This document shows positions 1 through 6,210 of a stretch of DNA of 19,526 nt, piece after piece (the stretch's first letter is position 1; each line of letters begins with the position of its first letter). The stretch is from an uncultured Coriobacteriales bacterium (GTDB lineage: Bacteria; Actinomycetota; Coriobacteriia; Coriobacteriales; UMGS124). The stretch covers positions 1-19,526 of the forward strand of contig CAKUKJ010000008.1 in assembly GCA_934662525.1 (NCBI GenBank), read 5' to 3'. The position numbers and the translations under genes were made by a program. Under the pieces are notes generated by a model. That model was given only the letters and a program-made list of their open reading frames with translations. It ran no database searches and had not been told where the DNA came from.

Positions 1-119
1 CTGCTGGACTCGGCGATGATCTTGGCCTGGGCGGCCTCGGGGGCCAGCGTGCTGGCGGCGGCTGCGGCCGCACCTGCCGCGGCGGCGCTGGCGACGAAGT
101 TGCGACGGGTCATTTCCAT
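1..119 (-). CDS. Tat-exported protein, N-terminal fragment
   Basis: Only the first 39 or so codons lie in the window; the gene runs off the left edge. The protein starts MEMTRRNFVASAAAAG and continues with an alanine-rich hydrophobic stretch ending APEAAQA. This is a twin-arginine (Tat) signal with the RR pair at residues 5-6 and a probable AxA cleavage site, so the product is folded in the cytoplasm and exported. The ATG at 119 is chosen over the ATG at 113 because an AAAGGGG ribosome site lies about 6 nt upstream of it. The gene is divergent from a LysR regulator, which probably controls it. In Eggerthellaceae such pairs often involve flavin or molybdopterin reductases, but the catalytic part is outside the window, so no enzyme class can be assigned. 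Confidence 0.8.
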   Translation of the reverse strand, partial: MEMTRRNFVASAAAAGAAAAAASTLAPEAAQAKIIAESS

Positions 120-187
120 GATGTTCCCCTTTCGTTTGGCTGCACCCTGCGGTGCCCTTTGGTTGCCTCATGCCTTCGCCAGATGCG

Positions 188-217
188 GTAGCGCACGGTT
201 GATTTGTCGTGCGCTAC
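188..217. promoter_or_regulatory. Perfect 10-bp inverted repeat, candidate operator
   Basis: GTAGCGCACG (188-197) and CGTGCGCTAC (208-217) are exact reverse complements separated by a 10-nt AT-richer spacer. It lies about 70 bp upstream of the Tat-protein start and about 290 bp upstream of the LysR start. The geometry suits a dimeric DNA-binding protein such as the adjacent LysR regulator. A hairpin in the Tat gene's leader RNA is the alternative. Which protein binds is inferred. Confidence 0.5.
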
Positions 218-367
218 ACGTCTGAGCTGCGAGGATGCCATGTGTTTGGTTCCCCTTGGCGGCATCTCGCCTCAGCACGCCACGCATGATGGCACGGCAT
301 TCCCGACCGCACAATGTTCCGGGCGCCAACCGCTTTTTGGGGCCTGCAACTGTTTCTGGGGGCGAGC

Positions 368-418
368 GGTTGAGGGCTCCAACCAACCGGTTGGAACGAA
401 GAGTTGGGGCCCTCAACC
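368..418. promoter_or_regulatory. 16-bp inverted repeat with nested palindrome
   Basis: The left arm GGTTGAGGGCTCCAAC (368-383) and right arm GTTGGGGCCCTCAACC (403-418) pair at 15 of 16 positions across a 19-nt spacer. A perfect 12-bp palindrome, CCAACCGGTTGG, begins at the end of the left arm (383-394). The element lies about 90 bp upstream of the LysR start. It could be a multi-site operator for LysR autoregulation or a strong hairpin in the leader. No T-run follows, so a standard terminator is unlikely. Confidence 0.5.
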
Positions 419-509
419 TGCCGTGGAAGCCGCAGGCAGCGTACAATTCGAGTGCCTCGCCAGGGGACGGGGCGCTGATTTCGGGGCCGTCGATCAGGGG
501 GACTGTGGC

Positions 510-1409
510 TTGAACACCGAATACCTGCGCTATTTCGAGCTCGCTTACATGGAGGGCAACTTTTCTGCCGCCGCCCGGCGCGTGCCCGTGTCGCCCCAGG
601 GCCTCACCAAGGCCATCCACACGCTGGAGAAGGACCTTGGTGTGCCGCTCTTCAACATAGACGAGGCCACCGGCACGCCTGTGCCCACCGACTACGCCCA
701 CGAGCTTTTCCAGTATGCCCAGGTTTTCGACTCGAACACGCACCTGCTGCAGAGCACGTTCGATTCCATTCGGGGAGGTCAGCGCTCCACCATCCGTCTT
801 GCCTGCTCGTTGGGGGTGCTCGGCGCGTTCGGGCCAGAGTTCCTGGAGAGGTTCGGGCAGCTCCACTCCAACATCGACTTCGACTATTGGGAGGCATCCG
901 ACGCCCTCGTCGCCCGCGCCCTGCAAAAGGGTGAGTGCGGCCTGGCGCTGCTCGTGGGGCAGGTGCCGCAGGGCGTACGGGCAAGTGAGCTCTACCGGTG
1001 CCGGCAGTATTTCTGGGTGGGGGAGGAAAGCCCGCTTGCCGGTCGCGACTCGCTGTGCCTGCCCGACATCGCGGGTTGCGACGTGGCCATCCCGGGGTCG
1101 GGCTTCGACTGCTACCGCAGGCTCGTGGAAGGCGCCGAGCAGGTGGGCGCGCGCCTGGGCCATGTCTACCAGATGAGCGAGATATTCCAGCTCTATGAGT
1201 TCGCCGCAAGCGGGCGGGGCGTGGGGTTCTCGGTGGAGCATCTGGTGAACCTGCCCATCTTCGCCCGCGACCGCCGCGCCGTGCCCGTCGTCCTCGAAGG
1301 CGCCCAATGGCGTTTCTCCATCGCCTGCCTCGACACCCACGCCCTCGACGACGCCGAGCAGGCGTTTTGGACGTACTGTCAGGCAAGCGCGAAGGGCCTG
1401 GGGGAGTAG
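510..1409 (+). CDS. LysR-family transcriptional regulator
   Basis: This is a 299-residue protein of normal LysR length. The N-terminal winged helix-turn-helix (residues about 1-60) has the family pattern: YLRYFELAYMEGNFSAAARR, then SPQGLTKAIHTLE and LGVPLF. The rest fits a periplasmic-binding-protein-like effector domain. The TTG at 510 is chosen because AGGGGG lies about 8 nt upstream and it places the HTH at the very N terminus; the frame is open for another 102 codons upstream, but that part has no family resemblance. The gene is divergent from the Tat-signal protein gene and is its likely regulator. One oddity is that the usual LTxAG-like stretch after the HTH reads TGTPVPTDYAHEL, a divergent version often seen in Eggerthellaceae-type LysR proteins. 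Effector unknown. Confidence 0.85.
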   Translation: MNTEYLRYFELAYMEGNFSAAARRVPVSPQGLTKAIHTLEKDLGVPLFNIDEATGTPVPTDYAHELFQYAQVFDSNTHLLQSTFDSIRGGQRSTIRLACSLGVLGAFGPEFLERFGQLHSNIDFDYWEASDALVARALQKGECGLALLVGQVPQGVRASELYRCRQYFWVGEESPLAGRDSLCLPDIAGCDVAIPGSGFDCYRRLVEGAEQVGARLGHVYQMSEIFQLYEFAASGRGVGFSVEHLVNLPIFARDRRAVPVVLEGAQWRFSIACLDTHALDDAEQAFWTYCQASAKGLGE

Positions 1410-1578
1410 GGTGTGACGAGCGCCGGCGTGAGTTCGGCGTCATGTCGTGTCGCCGTCCCACACGACCTGGGCACGGTCTTACTGTAGCGCCCACTTCCAT
1501 GCAGGCACGGCGGTGATGCGGCCGGCCTCGCTCGATGAAGTGACGAATCGGTCGGGTTCCAAAGCCTGCTAACATACC

Positions 1579-1647
1579 CGGAAAATGATGAGTCAAATTG
1601 TCGGAAAATAATTAATAAGATTGTCGGAAAATCATTAACGTACCTGT
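1579..1647 (+). repeat. Three tandem 23-bp repeats upstream of DUF4143 ATPase
   Basis: Three units abut exactly, starting at 1579, 1602 and 1625, each 23 bp. All begin CGGAAAAT, continue with NATKA, and end (A/C)(T/C)TGT. Units 1 and 2 match at 18 of 23 positions, and units 2 and 3 at about 16. The block is AT-rich in an otherwise GC-rich region and ends 61 bp before the ATPase start. The period, near two helical turns, would put repeated protein contacts on one face of the DNA. It resembles the five-unit array at 14177-14291 in period and in its GAAAA core. An operator or iteron-like role is inferred. Confidence 0.75.
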
Positions 1648-1708
1648 TAAAGAGGATTGCCGACATCTATACTGGCGATACCTGCAACCCCATCGTAAGG
1701 AGCAGCCA

Positions 1709-3004
1709 ATGCCGAATGTCTTGCCGCCTCGGGACCAATACATGCCCCGCATCGTTGATGAGCAAGTGCGTCAGTACCTGGGTATTTTTGGTGCTGTCGA
1801 AGTCGCCGGAACCAAGTGGTGCGGTAAGACCTGGACGGCGTGCAGGCAGGCAAACAGTGTGAGTTACGTGGACGAGGCGCTCTCGCTGGCGCGTTCCGAC
1901 CCACGCGCAATGTTGGTGGGCGAGCGTCCCCATGTTGTCGATGAGTGGCAGAAGGCCCCGATGATTTGGAATGCCGTGCGCCACGACGTGGATATGCAGA
2001 GGGGCCTGCGGGGAGCTTGGATTCTGACGGGCTCGTCAACGCCGATGGTAAAGGATTCAGACGAGGCCGCCGCGCTTCACAGCGGGTCGGGGCGAATCGG
2101 CCGAATCCGAATGAGGCCCATGTCTCTTCAGGAATCAGGGGACTCGAGCGCGGCCGTGTCGCTTGCCGACCTTTTCGACGGCAAGTTTGCCAATGCCGTA
2201 GTGCAGGGAGACGCTGCAACAATGGCCCGCTTTGCCTGTAGGGGAGGCTGGCCTGAAGTCCTTGATCTTTCCGCCAGCCAGGCGCAGGTGACTGTGCGGG
2301 AATATCTCAAGCTTCTTTTTGAGGAGAGCATCCCCCGCCATGGCAAGGATGCTTCCATCGCGCGGCGTATCGCCCGATCCATTGCCCGAAATGTGGGCCA
2401 GGCCGCCACGTACAAGGTTTTGCTTGCTGACATATCGGCGGGAGATGAACCCCTCGTGAGCCCACAGACGCTTGCCTCCTACGTTTCCCTGCTCAAGGAC
2501 CTGTATTTTATAGAAGAGGTACCTGGCTGGGTGCCCGAGTGGAGGTCTCCAAAGCGCTTGGCGGTTAAACCGAAGCGCTATCTCGCCGATCCATCCCTTG
2601 TGGTGGCGCTTCTTGGCATGAATGAGGAGTCCCTTCTGGAGGATTGGCAAACGTTTGGCCTGGTATACGAGAATCTTTGCATGCGTGACCTGGCAGTGTA
2701 TGCGCAGGCGCTTCCGGACGGCCCTGCGGAAGTGATGTACTACCGCGACGACACGGGCCTTGAGGCAGACGCCGTTATCGAGCTGCCCGATGGCCGATGG
2801 GCGGCTTTTGAGTGCAAGTTGGGAGTGGCGAAGGCCGACCAGGGCATTGCGTCGCTTAAGCGCCTCCGTGCAAAGCTGATGGCCAATCCCCAGGTGCGCA
2901 CGCGCCCTCCCGAGTTTCTTGCGGTTCTTACGGGCACCGGCGAATACGCCTGGCGGGCAGAGGAAGGCGTGTACGTCATTCCGGTACGTGCACTAGGAGT
3001 TTAG
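1709..3004 (+). CDS. AAA_14/DUF4143-type ATPase
   Basis: This 431-residue protein is a full-length member of the AAA_14 plus DUF4143 family. The Walker A motif GTKWCGKT is at residues 34-41, a Walker B-like HVVDEW near 75-80, and the sensor-like WILTGSS near 104-110. The C-terminal domain looks like a PD-(D/E)xK fold: YEN near 320, EAD at 352-354 and ECK at 368-370 are the candidate catalytic residues. The ATG at 1709 is well supported by AAGGAG about 6 nt upstream. It sits alone on its strand, preceded by the three 23-bp repeats and convergent with the DUF1294 gene. The family is common and often multicopy in gut bacteria and archaea, but its biological role is not established; nuclease activity is inferred from the motif only. 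Confidence 0.9.
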   Translation: MPNVLPPRDQYMPRIVDEQVRQYLGIFGAVEVAGTKWCGKTWTACRQANSVSYVDEALSLARSDPRAMLVGERPHVVDEWQKAPMIWNAVRHDVDMQRGLRGAWILTGSSTPMVKDSDEAAALHSGSGRIGRIRMRPMSLQESGDSSAAVSLADLFDGKFANAVVQGDAATMARFACRGGWPEVLDLSASQAQVTVREYLKLLFEESIPRHGKDASIARRIARSIARNVGQAATYKVLLADISAGDEPLVSPQTLASYVSLLKDLYFIEEVPGWVPEWRSPKRLAVKPKRYLADPSLVVALLGMNEESLLEDWQTFGLVYENLCMRDLAVYAQALPDGPAEVMYYRDDTGLEADAVIELPDGRWAAFECKLGVAKADQGIASLKRLRAKLMANPQVRTRPPEFLAVLTGTGEYAWRAEEGVYVIPVRALGV

Positions 3005-3120
3005 GTTGCGGGTGTTTGAGCGTCAGCGACTGCGGGGCTGGGGTCGGGCAAATGAGGCAAATGCATGCTGGGACATGGCCGACTGTGTCCAGACGCTGAT
3101 GAGTCCCGTGGTCCCTCGGT

Positions 3121-3744
3121 CTAAATCAGCCCCGCGCTGTGGGCGAAGACCACGATGCCCGCATCCAGCGCCAGGAACACCGGCAGACCGTAGACAAAGT
3201 ACCACTTCTTTGTCTTGTGCCTTGTGGCGTACATGCCGATGAGGCCACCAACGGAGCCGCCTGCCAGGCAGAGTCCCAAAAGGCATGCTTCGGGCATGCG
3301 CTTTCTGGGGTCGTTCCCGTTTGTGGCTGCTGCCTTGTCCATGATGAAGACCACCAGCGTGGCCAGGTTTATCACCGCCAGGTATATGCCCAGCACCTTG
3401 AGCGCGGCCAAGTTCCAGGAGGCGAGGAACTCCTCTGGGCTCACGTGCACCAGGCCTGTGACGACAGCCGTGATCGCGCCCCAAGCAATCAGGCAGGCAA
3501 AGGCGAGGAACCACCAGGCCACATTGCCCTTGTTTATCCGGTGCCCGGGGAGCCTGCCGCTCCATACGAACAGTGCCAGCAGCGTGCCCACGGCGCCGCC
3601 GCCCACCGGGAACAGGTCCATGACGACGGCGTTGGCCTTGGTGTCGTCCAGCTTGGGGAAGAACCCGCATAGGAAGAAGTCGATGGTGTACGCAAGGAAC
3701 GCCGCTGCGTTCGCAACGGCGAGATATGTGACAAAGGGGCTCAT
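3121..3744 (-). CDS. DUF1294 membrane protein with apparent tandem duplication
   Basis: This 207-residue integral membrane protein has several hydrophobic segments. The C-terminal half (about 118-200) matches DUF1294: YLAVINLATLVVFIMDK, then LAGGSVGGLIGM, then RHKTKKWYF and a last hydrophobic helix. The N-terminal half (about 6-95) repeats the layout with YLAVANAAAFLAYTID, PVGGGAVGTLLA and NKGNVAWWF. The gene therefore seems to be an internal duplication in which the first copy lost the HKT motif. The ATG at 3744 is chosen because residues upstream of it are hydrophilic and a GTG at 3813 has no ribosome site; even at 3744 only a weak GGAA precedes. It follows the restriction pair on the same strand after 138 nt and may or may not be co-transcribed. 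DUF1294 function is unknown. Confidence 0.8.
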   Translation of the reverse strand: MSPFVTYLAVANAAAFLAYTIDFFLCGFFPKLDDTKANAVVMDLFPVGGGAVGTLLALFVWSGRLPGHRINKGNVAWWFLAFACLIAWGAITAVVTGLVHVSPEEFLASWNLAALKVLGIYLAVINLATLVVFIMDKAAATNGNDPRKRMPEACLLGLCLAGGSVGGLIGMYATRHKTKKWYFVYGLPVFLALDAGIVVFAHSAGLI

Positions 3745-3807
3745 GTTGTTCCAATTCGTTCGGAAGTACGGCTGCACATCATAGCATTGCGCCTTGCCCT
3801 CGCGAAA

Positions 3808-3821
3808 AAACACGCGTGTTT
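3808..3821. promoter_or_regulatory. 14-bp perfect palindrome between nuclease and DUF1294 genes
   Basis: AAACACGCGTGTTT is a perfect palindrome 60-75 bp upstream of the DUF1294 start and downstream of the nuclease stop at 3883. On the - strand it is followed by more T residues (six T in all), so it could be a weak intrinsic terminator for the restriction operon. The alternative is an operator for the DUF1294 gene. The stem is short and AT-rich at its base, so the terminator reading is uncertain. Confidence 0.4.
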
Positions 3822-3882
3822 GCGTTTTGCGCAGGGGCGTGCCAGCGCAATCTCGCGCATGCCCGCCCTTTTGATGCCTGAT

Positions 3883-6210
3883 CTAGGACGAATGCTTGGC
3901 AAAAGTTCTCTTGAGTCTGTTCAACTGGTCTGGGCGCCAGTCCTTGTACAGGTAATACTCTGTTCCAGCGATGTCCACGGGCTGCCTTGTGTAGCGCTTC
4001 CTGTCCTTTTCGTCGGGTTGGCGCGCCCGGCAAATTGGATGGCTCACGCCAAACTGCATCTGAGACACCCTTGCGTCGGTGAGCCCGTCTTTGAAGAACG
4101 GGCTTTGCGCGATGGCGGACAACATTCTGACAACTTCGTCGGAGATCTCAGGCTTGTCGTTGGGACGAGCCGCTTGGTTAACGAGAGGCGTTACTCGGGC
4201 GACGGGGACCATCACACTGGCGGCCTCTTGCCCGCCCCGCGAGTCTGCCGTCGCAGCCGCGCCCTCTGCGCCCATCCGCTCGCGCCCGCCATTCGCGTCT
4301 TGCATCGCGGCGGGAGCCGCCTCGCGATGCAGCGCGCGCACCGCATCCGTCGCGGGAATCGCATGGTCAAGCTCGTTGACGAACGGGCTGAAGACGCACA
4401 GGCCGTCTGACAGCATGCCTGCCTCGAGAGCCCAGGTGCCCAGCTCCTCTGCCCACCCCTGCCCCTGCTCGCCTCTCCCGCACAGCAGCCATACGGAGTC
4501 TATCGGCTTCCCGTCGGACCGTATAGAGCAGTGCTTGTACTTGTCGACGCAGTCGGCATAGTAGTCGCGGCAGTACTCAGGCTCGCTGTACTTCGAGTCG
4601 AGCACGACCATGCGTTCGGCAGCGTCTGGGCCGGTTTGGCGAAGCACAAAGTCGGGCGTCCAGTAGGAGTCCATCGACTGGCTGCCGCTCATCGACTTCG
4701 TTGTGCGATGGACGGTGAGGCCGCCTTCCTCTCGGCTGTCGCTGTAAAAGACCGCCTGGTACCACAGGGTGGAAGAGGCCTGGCCCTTGGTGAACGAGTA
4801 TTTGTTGGCAACGCGCCTCTCGTTTGAGAAGTAGCGCGACGAGAGCGAGTACGCGACCAGCTCCGGCTCAGACGCCGCATAGCCAAGCTTCAAGTGGTAG
4901 TTTACGAGGTTTGCCAGGCAGAACAGCTCGTAGAGGCGCGGCATGCTTCGAATCTCGAGCATGAGTGCCTCTTTCTCCACATTGACCTTGCCGTATTCGA
5001 GCCATTCGAGCATGGCCTTGTAAACTCGCACGTAATGCGGGATTTCCTGGAACGCTTTGCTCCTCCTGGGCAAGACGTATTTCCTGGGGGCTTGCAGCCC
5101 CCAGACCGTCTCAAGGGTCCTTAGGTCGCGCCTGGCACGGAGCCGAAGCGCCTCTACCGCCGCGATGCGCGGGCGTGCTCGTTCTAGCTGGGCGTCGACA
5201 ATCACCATCGATGGCAGGCATCCCTCGTTGACCGAAATGGAAGCCAGCTGCGATTTGGCGGCCTCCAATCCCGCTATGCCCTCGTTGAGGGTGGCGAGCA
5301 AAGAAGACGAGGCGCGAACGACGTCTTGAAGAAGGCCGAGAACTGCCATGTTCTCGGGCACGTTGAGTGAGATGCGCTCCACCGATGTCTGGACGCGTGA
5401 GACATGCCAGCTAAGGTCCTGGCTTGCGGGCGCGGGTAGGCCGCCCTTGCCCACGGCAATCGCGTCGGGGTTGCGTGAGAGCCATTCGGCCTCGGCGCGG
5501 CCGACGTTGCGTGCGCGTTTTGGGTCAACCACTTCTTGGGCGCTGCGCGACTTCGTGCGCGGCCTGAGCTTGAGGGCCGGCATCGCCTCTTCAACCAGGG
5601 TCAGGACCGAGTCGGCATGTACCACGAATGCCTCGACCGACGCGCTTCCATCCCCTTGGGCCGTTGCCTCACCGGGATTGCCGTCGTCGCCCTTCACGGT
5701 CATGAGTTTCATCGCGGGGGCCAAATCTGGGCCCAAAAGGGCGTCGAGCATGCCGACGACGTGCTTCTTGAGGTTGGGGATGCAGCACGAGCAGGGAATG
5801 CTGCGGGTTGAGACGCTTCGCGAGCCTTGGCCTGAAACCGAGATCGACACGCCAGGGGCGACAAAGCCATATGCGAGCTTGAACGGCTGCCACGCATCCC
5901 CTGTTGGGAGGGCATATTCGCTGGCAAAGCCCTCCTCTGTGGCAGGTCTGGGCATCGAAAGCGAGGGATGGACGACTTCCGAGCCGCAATATAACGAGAG
6001 GGTCGCCGGGCCAAAGTCGACAGTCGACAGGACGGAGGCACGGTAGGTGCCCCTGTCGGCGACGGCATGCTCGAGGTCCATGTCTCCTTGCGGCCAGTAA
6101 TCGGCGCATGCGAGCAACAGCGACTTGCCGTTCTTCGTGTCTGTGAGCTTGAGCGCAAGCCTTGCAGCATCGAGCCTAGGCGAAGAACTGGTAGAAGCCA
6201 CTTGCCTCAC
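3883..6210 (-). CDS. McrC-like DUF2357/PD-(D/E)xK nuclease
   Basis: This 775-residue protein is the nuclease partner of the upstream AAA+ protein. The first 350 or so residues fit the DUF2357 region of McrC-like proteins, including a CSCC cluster at 140-143. A helical middle follows, then a PDDEXK_7-type nuclease with RLYELFCLANL (candidate Glu428), YWTPDFVL (Asp520) and VVLDSKY (Asp538, Lys540). After a low-complexity linker (about 625-690) there is an extra C-terminal segment ending in YYLYKDWRPDQLNRLKRTF, possibly a small target-binding domain. The start is uncertain: GTG at 6210 overlaps the upstream gene by 35 nt, and a GTG at 6201 is also possible. The overlap implies translational coupling. 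In McrBC systems this subunit is recruited by the NTPase and cuts nucleic acid. Confidence 0.85.
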   Translation of the reverse strand: MRQVASTSSSPRLDAARLALKLTDTKNGKSLLLACADYWPQGDMDLEHAVADRGTYRASVLSTVDFGPATLSLYCGSEVVHPSLSMPRPATEEGFASEYALPTGDAWQPFKLAYGFVAPGVSISVSGQGSRSVSTRSIPCSCCIPNLKKHVVGMLDALLGPDLAPAMKLMTVKGDDGNPGEATAQGDGSASVEAFVVHADSVLTLVEEAMPALKLRPRTKSRSAQEVVDPKRARNVGRAEAEWLSRNPDAIAVGKGGLPAPASQDLSWHVSRVQTSVERISLNVPENMAVLGLLQDVVRASSSLLATLNEGIAGLEAAKSQLASISVNEGCLPSMVIVDAQLERARPRIAAVEALRLRARRDLRTLETVWGLQAPRKYVLPRRSKAFQEIPHYVRVYKAMLEWLEYGKVNVEKEALMLEIRSMPRLYELFCLANLVNYHLKLGYAASEPELVAYSLSSRYFSNERRVANKYSFTKGQASSTLWYQAVFYSDSREEGGLTVHRTTKSMSGSQSMDSYWTPDFVLRQTGPDAAERMVVLDSKYSEPEYCRDYYADCVDKYKHCSIRSDGKPIDSVWLLCGRGEQGQGWAEELGTWALEAGMLSDGLCVFSPFVNELDHAIPATDAVRALHREAAPAAMQDANGGRERMGAEGAAATADSRGGQEAASVMVPVARVTPLVNQAARPNDKPEISDEVVRMLSAIAQSPFFKDGLTDARVSQMQFGVSHPICRARQPDEKDRKRYTRQPVDIAGTEYYLYKDWRPDQLNRLKRTFAKHSS

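Larger units (their letters stand above)
120..509. other. Divergent regulatory gap between Tat-protein and LysR genes
   Basis: No credible gene is seen in these 390 bases. They separate the - strand Tat-signal gene from the + strand LysR gene and should hold both promoters. Two strong inverted repeats (188-217 and 368-418) fall inside it and are listed separately. A smaller inverted match, CAACCGCT near 337-344 with AGCGGTTG near 365-372, overlaps the second. Open frames crossing this gap on both strands lack ribosome sites and family resemblance. Confidence 0.6.

Noticed and set aside
204..509. N-terminal extension of LysR by 102 residues
   Set aside because: LysR proteins begin with the HTH. 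The extension has no family resemblance, covers the inverted repeat at 368-418, and TTG 510 has a good ribosome site.
168..1340. 390-codon - strand frame opposite LysR
   Set aside because: It overlaps a clear LysR gene antisense and reads as low-complexity shadow sequence without a family match.
1444..1466. Terminator after LysR (GTCGTGT / ACACGAC)
   Set aside because: Seven-bp arms with a 9-nt loop but no T-run follows; too weak to call.
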